From assembly GCF_006539945.1 (NCBI RefSeq), contig NZ_BJNZ01000004.1:174884-238883 (forward strand): a stretch of 64,000 nucleotides of DNA, read 5' to 3'. This DNA comes from Cellulosimicrobium cellulans (GTDB taxonomy: Bacteria > Actinomycetota > Actinomycetes > Actinomycetales > Cellulomonadaceae). A program made the translations under genes and the position numbers. Positions 33,589-42,350 of the stretch are shown one piece after another (within the stretch, counting starts at the first letter, position 1; every line of letters starts with the position of its first letter). The notes under the pieces are model-generated. The model made no database searches and was not told the DNA's origin. It saw only the letters and a program-made list of their open reading frames with translations.

Positions 33589-34212
33589 TCACGACGACGC
33601 CGGTGCGGGCGTGGGGAACCAGCGCGCGAACTTCTCCTCCAGCGCCTGGGTCCGCTCGACGTCGCAGCGCTTCTCCGCCGAGACCGTGATGGCGCCGTCG
33701 AGGCACTGCTGGTGCGCCAGGGCGACGTCCCAGGTGACGAGCGTCGACACCATCTGGAGCGCGAGCATGGCGGAGAGGCCGACCCCGATGCCCAGCGCCG
33801 GGACGAGCGCTCCGCGCACCCGCGCCCGCCAGACGGCCACGAGCGCGCGGATGCCCACGACGATCGCCCCGAGCGCGAGCGCGAGGCTCACGGCCTGCCA
33901 CGGGAACGGCATCGTGCTCACGACGATCACCGCGAGCAGGAGCAGGCCGAAGTGCAGCACGCGCCGCGTCGCCTGCCGCGCGAGCTCGGGGTCCGGCTCC
34001 GGCGGCTCGGGCGGCGCCGGAGGTCGGCGGTCGGCCGGCGCGTGCAGGTCGGGCCACCCCGGCGGGGGCGGGGGGAGCGGGGCACCCGGGCCGGGCCCGG
34101 CACCGGGCGGGACCGGTGCGTCCGGACGCGCACCCTCCTCCGGCGGCTGCTGCGGCTCGGGACGAGGCTGCTGCGGCGCGTCAGGACGGGGCGGTGCGTA
34201 CGGGTTGCCCAC
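33589..34212 (-). CDS. Proline-rich membrane protein, unknown function
   Basis: A 207-residue protein. The first ~95 residues are Pro-rich and disordered, starting GNPYAPPRPDAPQQPRP. Three hydrophobic segments follow (VLHFGLLLLAVIVVSTMPF, AVSLALALGAIVVGIRALVAVW, LVPALGIGVGLSAMLALQMVSTLV) and a ~45-residue extracytoplasmic tail with two cysteines (HQQCLDG, KRCDVE). This architecture is common in actinobacterial DUF4190-like proteins. The GTG at 34210-34212 has GAGGAG 6 nt upstream. It is convergent with manA; no function can be assigned. Confidence 0.8.
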   Translation of the reverse strand: MGNPYAPPRPDAPQQPRPEPQQPPEEGARPDAPVPPGAGPGPGAPLPPPPPGWPDLHAPADRRPPAPPEPPEPDPELARQATRRVLHFGLLLLAVIVVSTMPFPWQAVSLALALGAIVVGIRALVAVWRARVRGALVPALGIGVGLSAMLALQMVSTLVTWDVALAHQQCLDGAITVSAEKRCDVERTQALEEKFARWFPTPAPASS

Positions 34213-34350
34213 GGGCAGCTCCTCGGTCGGTCGGGCGGCTCGCGGTACATTCTCCCATCGGAGGCCGGGTGCCCGGGAGGGTGCCCCGCCCCTCCCGCCG
34301 AGCCCGACGCTCGAGCCACCCCGAGCCACCCCGACACCCGCAGGAGCACC

Positions 34351-34992
34351 GTGCAGACGCCGTCCGGCCACCCCGTCGAGTCCACCTCCGCCGCCCGCGT
34401 CGTCGTCCTCGTCTCGGGCGCCGGCTCCAACCTGGCCGCGATCCTCGCCGCGCACGACGACGCCGCCTACGGGGCGCGCGTCGTGGGCGTCGTGTCGGAC
34501 AAGGCCGACGCGGGCGGCCTCGACCTCGCCCGCGAGGCCGGGATCGCCGCCGTCGTCGTGGCACCGGGGGACTTCGACGACCGGGCCGCGTGGAACGAGG
34601 CGGTCGCGCAGGCGGTCGACGTCTTCCGGCCGGACCTCGTGGTGCTCGCCGGCTTCATGCGCATCCTCGGCCCGGCGTTCGTCGGGCGCTTCGCGGGCCG
34701 CACGATCAACACGCACCCGGCGCTCCTGCCGTCCTTCCCCGGGGCGCACGGCGTGCGGGACGCGCTCGCGTACGGGGTGCGCGTCACGGGGTGCACCGTC
34801 CACGTGGTCGACGACGGCGTCGACACCGGGCCGATCATCGCCCAGGTCGCCGTCCCGGTCGAGGACGGCGACGACGAGTCGTCGCTCCACGAGCGCATCA
34901 AGGTCGCGGAGCGCGCGCTGCTCGTCGAGACGGTCGGCCGCGTCGCGCGCGAGGGGCTGCGCGTCGAGGGCCGCCGGGCCCTGCTGGGCTAG
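34351..34992 (+). CDS. purN: Phosphoribosylglycinamide formyltransferase
   Basis: A 213-residue enzyme that transfers a formyl group from 10-formyl-THF to GAR in the third step of purine synthesis. VVVLVSGAGSNLAAIL is the phosphate-binding start; the catalytic triad region is seen in FMRILGPAFVGRFAGRTINTHPALLPSFPGAHG (Asn and His) and GCTVHVVDDGVDTGPIIAQ (Asp). The GTG at 34351 has CAGGAG 4-8 nt upstream. Its stop codon TAG shares the bases CTAG with the convergent regulator stop, so the genes overlap tail to tail by 4 bp. Confidence 0.95.
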   Translation: MQTPSGHPVESTSAARVVVLVSGAGSNLAAILAAHDDAAYGARVVGVVSDKADAGGLDLAREAGIAAVVVAPGDFDDRAAWNEAVAQAVDVFRPDLVVLAGFMRILGPAFVGRFAGRTINTHPALLPSFPGAHGVRDALAYGVRVTGCTVHVVDDGVDTGPIIAQVAVPVEDGDDESSLHERIKVAERALLVETVGRVAREGLRVEGRRALLG

Positions 34993-35579
34993 GCGCCGGG
35001 CTCCTCCGTGTCCTCGCCGGTGGCCTCGTCCACGGGCGGGAGGTCGCGCGGCGCGAGGACGGCGAGGGCCTGGTAGGTCTCGCGACGCTCCTGGGGCCTC
35101 GCGCGCCCCTCCTCGAGCGAGCGCGCGGTCCAGCGCTCGAGCAGCTCCGCGAGCTCGCGGGACATCGCCGCCGCCTGCTCGGCGGTGAGCACGAGCGTGC
35201 TGAGCGCGAGGATCCGGTCCTCGCGCGCCCCGGTCTCGCTCCCGCGCCGGAACGTCTCCTCGGCCCAGGCCAGGGCCGGGCGCACCACATGGCGCACCGC
35301 GTCGGGCGTCCCCGGCTCGACGGCGTAGCTCTGCGCCACGTTCTTCCACACCCGGTCGCGGCGGTCGCGCGCGTGCTCGGGCGCCTCGACGATCATCCCG
35401 GCCTTGGCGAGCACGCGGAGGTGGAAGCTCACGGAGTTCGCGGGCTCTCCCGTCGCCTGGGCGAGGTCCGCGGCGCGCGCGTGCCCGAGGACGGCGAGCT
35501 CCATGAGGATGCGCTGCCGCAGCGGGTGCGCGATGGCCCGCAGCGCCGCGGGGTCCTGGACGCGAAAGGTCTCGAGCAC
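34989..35579 (-). CDS. ArsR-like winged-helix regulator
   Basis: A 196-residue regulator. The N-terminal winged helix reads LRAIAHPLRQRILMELAVLGHARAADLAQATGEPANSVSFHLRVLAKAGMI (residues ~12-62), the pattern of ArsR/HTH_20 proteins. The C-terminal half is helical without cysteine metal sites, so the inducer is probably organic. It is divergent from an MFS exporter and three TTGCGCA-type half sites lie between them. GTG start at 35577-35579; TAGCCT ends 6 nt upstream, suggesting a leaderless message. The pair separates purN from purH. Confidence 0.88.
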   Translation of the reverse strand: MLETFRVQDPAALRAIAHPLRQRILMELAVLGHARAADLAQATGEPANSVSFHLRVLAKAGMIVEAPEHARDRRDRVWKNVAQSYAVEPGTPDAVRHVVRPALAWAEETFRRGSETGAREDRILALSTLVLTAEQAAAMSRELAELLERWTARSLEEGRARPQERRETYQALAVLAPRDLPPVDEATGEDTEEPGA

Positions 35580-35633
35580 AGGCCGAGGCTAGCAACGCCC
35601 TGGGATCGTGCACGCGGAGGTGCGCAGGAGAAA

Positions 35634-35676
35634 GTGCGCAACGACTATTGCGCAAATCGAGTTGCGCACCTAGGTT
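35634..35676 (+). promoter_or_regulatory. Operator/promoter of MFS gene with TTGCGCAA repeats
   Basis: The outer inverted repeat GTGCGCAAC (35634-35642) and GTTGCGCAC (35661-35669) is perfect, and a central TTGCGCAA (35648-35655) is itself a palindrome. The promoter -35 TTGCGC (35648-35653), 17-nt spacer and -10 TAGGTT (35671-35676) lie within, and the ATG is 6 nt downstream. Binding of the divergent ArsR-like protein would block the MFS promoter. Confidence 0.7.
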
Positions 35677-35682
35677 CGTGCC

Positions 35683-37092
35683 ATGACGAACCCGCCTCCC
35701 GCCTCGGTCGAGGACCACCCGCCCACCGGCCCGTCGTCGACGGCGGGCGCTCCCGACCCCGCCGTCCCGGCCGCCGTCGCGCCGGTCGCCGCCCCCAGCG
35801 GTGCCGTCCCGCCGTCGCTCCTGCGCAACCGGTCGTACGTGCTGCTCATGACGGGGATGACCGCCGAGTCGCTCGGCGCGGGCGTCGCGCTCTTCGCCGT
35901 GCCGCTCGTCGCCTACGGGATCACGGGCTCGGTCGTGCAGGCGGGCGTCGTCGCCGCCGTCGGCCAGCTCGGGGCGCTCCTCGCGACCCTGCCCGCCGGC
36001 GTCGTCGCGGACCGGGTCGACCGGCGCCGGCTCATCACGGTGTCCGCGGGCGTCGGGGCGGCGCTGTGGGCGACCGTCGCGCTCGCGGCGGGGCTCGGGT
36101 CGCTCTCCGCCTGGCACCTCGCGGCCGTGCTCTTCGGGGCGTCGGTCGTCGGGGCGCTCGTCGACCCGGCCACGAGCGGGGCGTTCCGGTCGGTCGTACC
36201 CGTGCCCCAGCTGCCGACGGCGCTCGCGGCGGTGCAGGGTCGGGACGCCGTCGCGAGCCTCCTCGCCGGGCCCCTGGGCGGCGTGCTCTACGCCGTCGCG
36301 CACGCCGTCCCGCTCGCCGGCGCCGCGATCGGGCACCTGGCGACCGCCGTCTGCACGTGGTTCGTGCGCGAGCCGCTCAACGGCGACGTCGCCGCGGCGC
36401 GCGCGACCCGCCCCGCGGAGGCGCTGCGCGAGGGGCTCCGGTTCGTGTGGTCCGTGCCGCTGTTCCGGGCGCTGCTCGGACTGTTCGTCGTCATCAACGT
36501 CGCGTTCGGCGGCCTCATGGTCGGCATCAACCTCGAGCTCGTGCGCACGGGCACGTCACCGCTCCTCATCGGTCTCGTCGACCTCGCGGTGGGCCTGGGC
36601 GTGCTCGTCGGCGCGGTCCTCGCGCCCCGGCTCGTCGCACGGTTCCGGGCGGGCGCCCTCGTCGTCGGCGCGCTCGGCACGCTGGCGGCGGGCGCCGTCG
36701 CGATGGCGGCCCTGAACGCGTACGTCGGGTACGTCCTCCTGCTCCCGCCGGCGCTCCTCCTGGTCCCCGCGGCGAACGCCTGCCTGTCCGGGTACGCGGC
36801 CGCGATCACGCCGCCGCAGCTCCAGGGGAGGCTCTCGTCCGTCCTGGGGCTCACCGGCCTCGCCGCCGGTCCCCTCGTGCCGCTCGTCGGGAGCGGGCTC
36901 CTCGAACGCTTCGGGCTCGGGACGGCGCTCGTGGTGCTCGCGGGGCTCCTCGTCGTCACCGTCGCGGTCCTCAGCACGGTCCGGTCGCTCTGGCGGGTCG
37001 GCACCCCGGACACCTGGGCCGACGACGCGACCGCCCTCGCCGCGTCGGGCGTCGTGCCGGGCGAGCCCGTGCCGGCCGGGCCGGGCCGGTAG
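35683..37092 (+). CDS. MFS transporter, 12-TM
   Basis: A 469-residue major facilitator protein with a ~45-residue Pro/Ala-rich N-terminus and about 12 hydrophobic segments. It starts [34 protein letters not shown], and motif A is seen as [17 protein letters not shown]. This is the pattern of MFS_3/enterobactin-exporter and macrolide-efflux (MefA-like) proteins. It is controlled by the divergent ArsR-like regulator, as in drug-inducible efflux. The substrate is unknown. A TAGGTT box 6 nt before the ATG indicates a leaderless transcript. Confidence 0.9.
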   Translation: MTNPPPASVEDHPPTGPSSTAGAPDPAVPAAVAPVAAPSGAVPPSLLRNRSYVLLMTGMTAESLGAGVALFAVPLVAYGITGSVVQAGVVAAVGQLGALLATLPAGVVADRVDRRRLITVSAGVGAALWATVALAAGLGSLSAWHLAAVLFGASVVGALVDPATSGAFRSVVPVPQLPTALAAVQGRDAVASLLAGPLGGVLYAVAHAVPLAGAAIGHLATAVCTWFVREPLNGDVAAARATRPAEALREGLRFVWSVPLFRALLGLFVVINVAFGGLMVGINLELVRTGTSPLLIGLVDLAVGLGVLVGAVLAPRLVARFRAGALVVGALGTLAAGAVAMAALNAYVGYVLLLPPALLLVPAANACLSGYAAAITPPQLQGRLSSVLGLTGLAAGPLVPLVGSGLLERFGLGTALVVLAGLLVVTVAVLSTVRSLWRVGTPDTWADDATALAASGVVPGEPVPAGPGR

Positions 37093-37096
37093 ACTC

Positions 37097-37180
37097 GTCC
37101 CGGCCGCGACTGGCGAGGGTGGGAACGACCACCGGGGAGCGGCCGGATCAACCTGCTGGTGCGTCGACCGCCTGGGCGCC
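37097..37180 (+). promoter_or_regulatory. ZTP (pfl) riboswitch of purH
   Basis: The aptamer core is recognisable in order: a P1 stem arm CCGGCCGC, GCGACTGGCG, GGGTGGGAACGACCACCGGGGAGCG in two blocks, the closing arm GCGGCCGG (37139-37146), a linker, and the pseudoknot element CCGCCTGGGC (37168-37177). These blocks match the pfl/ZTP consensus, which senses AICAR derivatives (ZMP/ZTP) when 10-formyl-THF is scarce. CTGGGT (37180-37185) can pair with ACCCAG just before the purH SD (AGAGGAG), suggesting translational control. Confidence 0.88.
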
Positions 37181-37246
37181 TGGGTTCAGCCACTCGGTAC
37201 CGGTGCACCGCCGGACCGCGACCGCGACCCAGAGGAGCCCCTCGTC

Positions 37247-38929
37247 ATGTCCCACCCGGCCCCGAACGTCCCCGCCGCCCCCGACGTCCAGCTCGCCGAC
37301 GACTCCCAGCGCCCCGTGCGGCGTGCGCTCCTGAGCGTCTACGACAAGACCGGCCTCGTCGAGCTCGCCACGGCGCTCCACGCGGCGGGCGTCGAGCTCG
37401 TCTCCACCGGCTCCACCGCGTCGACGATCGCCGGCGCGGGCGTGCCCGTGACGAAGGTCGAGGACCTCACCGGGTTCCCCGAGTGCCTCGAGGGCCGGGT
37501 CAAGACGCTGCACCCGCGCGTGCACGCCGGCATCCTCGCGGACTCGCGCAAGGCCGACCACCTCGCGCAGCTCGACGAGCTCGGCATCGCGCCGTTCGAG
37601 CTCGTCGTCGTCAACCTCTACCCGTTCGCCGCCACCGTCGCGTCGGGTGCGGGCCCGGACGAGGTCGTCGAGCAGATCGACATCGGCGGGCCCTCGATGG
37701 TCCGCGCGGCGGCGAAGAACCACCCGAGCGTCGCCGTCGTCGTCGACCCGGGCCGGTACGACGACGTCGTCGCGGCCGTGCAGGCGGGCGGCTTCACCTA
37801 CGCGCAGCGCAAGGCGCTCGCGGCCGCCGCGTTCGTGCACACCGCGACGTACGACGTCGCCGTCGCGTCGTGGATGGGCAACGTCGTGGCACCGACGGAC
37901 GAGGTCGAGACCGACGGCGAGACCGTGAGCACCGGGTTCCCCGCCTGGATCGGCGCCACGTGGGACCGCGCCGACGTGCTGCGCTACGGCGAGAACCCGC
38001 ACCAGCGTGCCGCGCTCTACACCGACGGCCACGGCGCGAGCGGCCTCGCCCAGGCGACGCAGCTCCACGGCAAGGCCATGAGCTACAACAACTACGTGGA
38101 CGCCGACGCCGCGTGGCGCGCCGCGCACGACCACGACGCGCCCGCCGTCGCGATCATCAAGCACGCCAACCCGTGCGGCATCGCCGTCGGCGCCGACGTC
38201 GCCGAGGCGCACGCGCGCGCCCACGCGACCGACCCCGTCTCCGCGTACGGCGGCGTCATCGCGGCGAACCGCGTCGTCACCCGGGCGGCCGCGGAGCAGA
38301 TCGCGCCCGTGTTCACCGAGGTCGTCGTCGCGCCGGGCTTCGAGCCCGAGGCGCTGGAGGTCCTCCAGGCGAAGAAGAACATCCGCCTCCTCGTCGTCGA
38401 CACCCCGCCGACGACGTCCGTCGAGACCCGCCCGGTGAGCGGGGGACTGCTCGTGCAGAGCGCCGACCGGGTGGACGCCGTCGTGACGGACGCCGACGGG
38501 AACGTCACCGGCGGGGACGACCCGCAGCACTGGAACCTCGTGACCGGCGAGGCCGCCGACGACGCGACGATCGCCGACCTCGCGTTCGCGTGGCGCGCGA
38601 TCCGCGCCGCGAAGTCGAACGCGATCCTCCTCGCGAACGACGGCGCCGCCGTCGGCGTCGGGATGGGGCAGGTCAACCGTGTCGACTCGTGCCGTCTGGC
38701 GGTCGAGCGCGCCAACACGCTCGCCGAGGGCGAGGAGCGGGCACGCGGCGCCGTCGCGGCGTCCGACGCGTTCTTCCCGTTCGCCGACGGCCTCCAGATC
38801 CTGCTCGACGCGGGCGTGCGCGCCGTCGTCGCTCCGGGAGGGTCGATCCGCGACGCCGAGGTGATCGAGGCGGCGCGGGCGGCGGGAGTGACGATGTACT
38901 TCACGGGGACGCGCCACTTCGCGCACTGA
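37247..38929 (+). CDS. purH: Bifunctional AICAR formyltransferase / IMP cyclohydrolase
   Basis: A 560-residue enzyme for the last two steps of IMP synthesis. The N-terminal MGS-like cyclohydrolase domain (~20-200) has [31 protein letters not shown] and [12 protein letters not shown]; the transformylase domain (~210-560) has [33 protein letters not shown] and the catalytic Lys-His in IIKHANPCG. The C-terminus [12 protein letters not shown] is canonical. Its substrate AICAR (ZMP) is the ligand of the riboswitch in its leader, giving feed-forward induction. AGGAG lies 8 nt before the ATG. Confidence 0.97.
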   Translation: MSHPAPNVPAAPDVQLADDSQRPVRRALLSVYDKTGLVELATALHAAGVELVSTGSTASTIAGAGVPVTKVEDLTGFPECLEGRVKTLHPRVHAGILADSRKADHLAQLDELGIAPFELVVVNLYPFAATVASGAGPDEVVEQIDIGGPSMVRAAAKNHPSVAVVVDPGRYDDVVAAVQAGGFTYAQRKALAAAAFVHTATYDVAVASWMGNVVAPTDEVETDGETVSTGFPAWIGATWDRADVLRYGENPHQRAALYTDGHGASGLAQATQLHGKAMSYNNYVDADAAWRAAHDHDAPAVAIIKHANPCGIAVGADVAEAHARAHATDPVSAYGGVIAANRVVTRAAAEQIAPVFTEVVVAPGFEPEALEVLQAKKNIRLLVVDTPPTTSVETRPVSGGLLVQSADRVDAVVTDADGNVTGGDDPQHWNLVTGEAADDATIADLAFAWRAIRAAKSNAILLANDGAAVGVGMGQVNRVDSCRLAVERANTLAEGEERARGAVAASDAFFPFADGLQILLDAGVRAVVAPGGSIRDAEVIEAARAAGVTMYFTGTRHFAH

Positions 38930-38942
38930 CACGACCCTCGCT

Positions 38943-38980
38943 CGACGGCCCCGCCGGTCCTCGGACCGGCGGGGCCGTCG
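38943..38980. terminator. Perfect 18-bp hairpin between purH and FAD reductase gene
   Basis: The arms 38943-38960 and 38963-38980 are exact complements. It lies between convergent genes and serves both. Confidence 0.75.
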
Positions 38981-38991
38981 TGCACCGGGCG

Positions 38992-40347
38992 TCAGGCGAG
39001 CGCGTCGCGCAGGCGGCGGGTCGGGTCGAGCGCGACGTCGAGGTCGACGCGGAGACGGCCGGTGCGGTTCATGGCCTTGCGGACCGGGCCGACGTCGCGC
39101 GGCGAGTCCACCAGGAGGACCGCCCGGACCTCGGTGACCCGACCGTCGCCGTCGCCCGGAGTCGCGCCGACGCGCGACCCCGGGGCGAGGTAGAACGCGG
39201 CCCAGCCCTCGTGGCCGGTAGGCCCACCCGACGGGTCGCCGCGGAAGAGCACGTCGTCGGCCTCGTCGGGCACGCCGAACAGGGCGAGGTCGTGGCCGAG
39301 CTGCTGGGAGAACACGTACGGGGCGTGCCCCGGGCCGGTGTCCTCGTCGCCGAGCATGGCGGCGACCGTCGCGTCGGGGTCGTGGAGCGCGGCCGACCAG
39401 TGGCCGCCGGGGACGGCACCGAGCGCGGGGTGCTCGCGGGTCGCGCAGTCGCCGACGGCCCAGAGCCCGTCCAGGCCGCGCACGGCGCCGGTCGTGTCGA
39501 CGGGGACGCTGCCGCGCACGTCGCGCGGGACCGCGCCGTCGAGCCAGTCCGTCGCGGGGCGAGCGCCCACGGCGGCCAGCACGAGGTCGGCCGGCAGCTC
39601 GCGTCCGTCGGCGAGCCGGACGCCGTCGGGACGGACCTCCGCGACCGCCGCGCCGGTCACGAGCTCCGCGCCGACGGCGGCGTACCAGGGCGCGAGGTGC
39701 GCGCCGACGGCCGGTCCGAGCTGGCGCCGGAGCGGGGTCGGCGCCGCCTCGAGGACCGTGACGCGCGCGCCCGCGCCGGTCGCGACCCCCGCCAGCTCGG
39801 CACCGATCCAGCCCGCGCCGACGATCACGAGGCGGATCCCCGGCCGCAACGCCTCGCGCAGGTCCTCGGCGTCCCGCGCGGTGTGCAGGACGCGGGCGTG
39901 CTCCCAGTCGACGGGCCGCACGGGCGTGGAACCGACCGCGAGCACGACGGCGTCGGCGGTCCGGCGCTCGCCCGACCGGGTCGTGACCTCCCACGAGCCG
40001 CCCTCGGGCGCGGAGCGACGCTCCAGCCGCACCGCCGCGTCGGCGAGGCGGACCTCGTCGGCGAGGGCCTCGACGTCCAGGCCGAGGTCCTCGGCCAGCC
40101 ACGCCGGGCGCGGGCGGCTCAGGAGCTCCTTCGACAGCGGGGGCCGGTCGTAGGGAGGCACACCCTCGGCGCCGAGCAGCGTCACCCGCCCGGCGTACCC
40201 CCGGCGGCGGAGCGCGCCGACGGTCTGGGCGCCGGCGAGGCCGGCGCCCACGACGACGACCGACGCGGGGGGCGCCGGGGCCGCGGCGGGGCGGTCCCCA
40301 CGGTGCGCAGACGGGGGTGGGAGGACCGGCGGCTCGGCGGACGACAT
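38992..40347 (-). CDS. FAD-dependent ferredoxin/rubredoxin-type reductase
   Basis: A 451-residue flavoprotein. After a ~28-residue Pro/Ala-rich start the FAD-binding Rossmann motif is VVVVGAGLAGAQTVGALRRRGY; PPYDRPPLSKELLS is the FAD contact; the NAD(P)H motif is RLVIVGAGWIGAELAGVATGAGARVTVLE; and GLWAVGDCATREHP is the second FAD motif. This order is that of ferredoxin reductases of dioxygenase or cytochrome P450 systems. The C-terminal ~90 residues form the reductase_C domain. No oxygenase partner is adjacent, so the electron acceptor is unknown. ATG at 40345-40347. Confidence 0.9.
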   Translation of the reverse strand: MSSAEPPVLPPPSAHRGDRPAAAPAPPASVVVVGAGLAGAQTVGALRRRGYAGRVTLLGAEGVPPYDRPPLSKELLSRPRPAWLAEDLGLDVEALADEVRLADAAVRLERRSAPEGGSWEVTTRSGERRTADAVVLAVGSTPVRPVDWEHARVLHTARDAEDLREALRPGIRLVIVGAGWIGAELAGVATGAGARVTVLEAAPTPLRRQLGPAVGAHLAPWYAAVGAELVTGAAVAEVRPDGVRLADGRELPADLVLAAVGARPATDWLDGAVPRDVRGSVPVDTTGAVRGLDGLWAVGDCATREHPALGAVPGGHWSAALHDPDATVAAMLGDEDTGPGHAPYVFSQQLGHDLALFGVPDEADDVLFRGDPSGGPTGHEGWAAFYLAPGSRVGATPGDGDGRVTEVRAVLLVDSPRDVGPVRKAMNRTGRLRVDLDVALDPTRRLRDALA

Positions 40348-40401
40348 GCACGTCACGCTAGGCCACGACGGTAGGCTTCCGGGCGTGGAAGGTGCAGCAG
40401 C

Positions 40402-40827
40402 GTGACCGACGTCACCGCGGACGGGGGGACGCGCCACCGGCCGCCGCCGACGCTCGTGCCGGCGTGGCACCACGTCGAGGACGAGCCGGGCGACGAAGAG
40501 CCCTCGGCCGGTGCTCCCGACGACGAGGCCCGGCCGCCGGTGCCGGAGCCTCCCGCGAGCCTGGCCCCGTCCCGCCAGCCCGCGATGTGGCTCGTGCTCG
40601 CGGGCGTCGCGGTCTCGACGCTCGTCGCGGTGCTCGTCGGTGCGCGCGCCGGCTGCCTCACGCTCGCCGGGCTGCTCGCCGTGGCGGGGGTGTGCCGCGC
40701 GGCCATCCCGGGCCCCGGCCCCGTCGGGATCACCGTGCGCTCGCGCGGCCTGGACGTCTTCTTCTTCCTCGCGCCCGCCGTCGTCATGGCGTTCCTCGCG
40801 CTGAGCCTCGACCAGGGCGAGATCTGA
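40402..40827 (+). CDS. DUF3017 membrane protein
   Basis: A 141-residue protein with a ~58-residue acidic/proline-rich N-terminus and three hydrophobic segments (AMWLVLAGVAVSTLVAVLVG, CLTLAGLLAVAGVCRA, VFFFLAPAVVMAFLALSL). The middle segment RAAIPGPGPVGITVRSRGLDV is the DUF3017 signature. In many actinobacteria this gene follows folD and precedes mdh; here folD is displaced to 63.2 kb. GTG start. Function unknown. Confidence 0.82.
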   Translation: MTDVTADGGTRHRPPPTLVPAWHHVEDEPGDEEPSAGAPDDEARPPVPEPPASLAPSRQPAMWLVLAGVAVSTLVAVLVGARAGCLTLAGLLAVAGVCRAAIPGPGPVGITVRSRGLDVFFFLAPAVVMAFLALSLDQGEI

Positions 40828-40848
40828 CCCCGGCGTAGGGCAGACGAC

Positions 40849-40884
40849 GACGGGCCCGGACCGCGGTCGCGGTCCGGGCCCGTC
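40849..40884. terminator. Bidirectional terminator between DUF3017 and aquaporin genes
   Basis: A 17-bp perfect G/C stem (40849-40865 with 40868-40884) and minimal loop between convergent genes. Confidence 0.7.
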
Positions 40885-40897
40885 GGGCGTGCGGACG

Positions 40898-41980
40898 TCA
40901 GGCCTTGGGGGCCTCGTCGGTGCCGGGAGCCTCGCCCGCCTCGGGCTCGTCCGCCTCGAGGACCTCGACGACCTCCTCGACCGCGACGACGTCACCGTTC
41001 TCGTCCGTGACGACGACCTCCTCCTCGACGACGGCGGCGACCGCGCCCGCACCGGCGGCACCCGCGGCGCCGGCCGTCGCGGCGTACGCGGCGGTGGCCT
41101 CGTCGTCGGCGTCGGTCAGGGAGACGACGCGGTCCTCGCCGAGGAGGTCGTCCTGCTTCGGGGCGAACGCGAAGGCGCGGTAGAACAGGCCCGCGATCGC
41201 GGCACCGAGGAGCGGCGCGACCCAGAAGACCCACTGCTGCTTCCACAGGTCGCCGTCGCCGGCGAACACCGCCGAGGCCATCGAACGGGCCGGGTTGAGC
41301 GACGCGTTGGTGATCGGCGCGGCGACGATGATGAGCGCGGTCAGCGTGAGGCCGATGACGACGGGCGCGTACTGGACGCTCGCACGCTTGTCGGTGACGC
41401 CGAGGATCACGCCCACGAACACGGCGGTGACGATCGTCTCGATGAGCAGCGCCTGCACGAGGCCGAACTCCGTGCCGCCCTGCGACGCCGTCGCCAGCGA
41501 GGAGAAGCTGCCGTACCCGTTCGCGGTGGCGACGAACACGCCCCCGCGGCCGTCCTGCCCGAGGAGCTCGGGCAGCGAGGCCGGGACGGTCGCGAGCAGC
41601 ACGAGCCCGGCGAGGATCGCACCCACGAGCTGGGCGACCCAGTACGGCAGGACGTCGCGCCACGCGGTGCGGCCACCGATCGCGGCGCCGAGCGTCACGG
41701 CGGGGTTGAAGTGGCCGCCCGACACGTTGCCCACGGCCGCGGCGCCCGCGATCACCGCGATACCGCCGGCGAGGCCGACGGCCAGCGCGTTCTGCTGGCT
41801 GACGAAGGTGTACAGCGCCACGCCCACGATCGCGAGCACGAGGAAGAACGTGCCGAAGACCTCGGCGCCGAGGCGCGCGAGGAGGCTGGGCTGGACGACG
41901 GCGACGGCCTCGGTCGGCGCGAGGCGCGGGTCGTCGACGGTGCCCTCCGGTGCGCCGGGAGCGGTGGTGTCCTGGGACAT
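40898..41980 (-). CDS. Aquaporin (MIP family) with acidic C-terminal tail
   Basis: A 360-residue channel with six transmembrane helices and both half-helix NPA boxes intact: GGHFNPAVTLG (~residue 88) and NASLNPARSMAS (~residue 229). The Arg after the second NPA is part of the selectivity filter. It would pass water or small solutes across the plasma membrane. Beyond the last helix (residue ~272) a ~88-residue tail rich in Ala, Glu, Asp and Val (VVEEEVVVTDENGDVVAVEEVV) is unusually long for this family. The ATG at 41978-41980 is used; another ATG lies two codons upstream. Confidence 0.9.
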   Translation of the reverse strand: MSQDTTAPGAPEGTVDDPRLAPTEAVAVVQPSLLARLGAEVFGTFFLVLAIVGVALYTFVSQQNALAVGLAGGIAVIAGAAAVGNVSGGHFNPAVTLGAAIGGRTAWRDVLPYWVAQLVGAILAGLVLLATVPASLPELLGQDGRGGVFVATANGYGSFSSLATASQGGTEFGLVQALLIETIVTAVFVGVILGVTDKRASVQYAPVVIGLTLTALIIVAAPITNASLNPARSMASAVFAGDGDLWKQQWVFWVAPLLGAAIAGLFYRAFAFAPKQDDLLGEDRVVSLTDADDEATAAYAATAGAAGAAGAGAVAAVVEEEVVVTDENGDVVAVEEVVEVLEADEPEAGEAPGTDEAPKA

Positions 41981-42350
41981 GATCATCCTGTCTGGTTCGG
42001 TGGGTACGTCGGGCAGTCCCGCCGGCCGCCACGGTGCGGCACCGGGGCGCGGTCGGGACGACGGCACGATGCCTGACCGAGTGCCCGGCCATTCCGGCAT
42101 CTGGGGGCATCCTGCCACCACCACCCGGGAGAAGTGTGGAAATCGGCGGTGCTCCACCTGAGAACGGACGTGTCGTCTCAGCATGCGGTCGGCCGAGAGG
42201 GGTGGCGAAAGTATCTTGACGTCGAGAAGTCGAGTACCCTGGACCGCGGTCAGCAACGCCCCTGTGTGCGACGGACCGGGCCCCACGGGCCGCACGGTCG
42301 CCGTCCGGCTCCCGGGGGCACCAGTCCCCGACAGTTGGAGCGATCTGCGC
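41981..42350. other. Divergent intergenic region, aquaporin/icd
   Basis: About 370 bp without a gene. It contains the TCA-type motif at 42214-42227 and the weak inverted repeat TGAGA...TCTCA near 42160-42180. I see no convincing aquaporin promoter. Confidence 0.5.
42214..42240 (+). promoter_or_regulatory. icd control region with TCA-type motif
   Basis: TCTTGACGTCGAGA (42214-42227) differs at one base from the motif before sucC (9405-9418). A -10-like TACCCT follows at 42235-42240, the same hexamer as at sucC. Here the motif lies upstream of the -10, so it would overlap the -35 region. Confidence 0.55.

Noticed and set aside
39186..39196. CGAGGTAGAAC, identical to the repeat core, inside the FAD reductase gene
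   Set aside because: Single copy within a well-defined coding sequence, encoding a normal part of the protein; probably chance.
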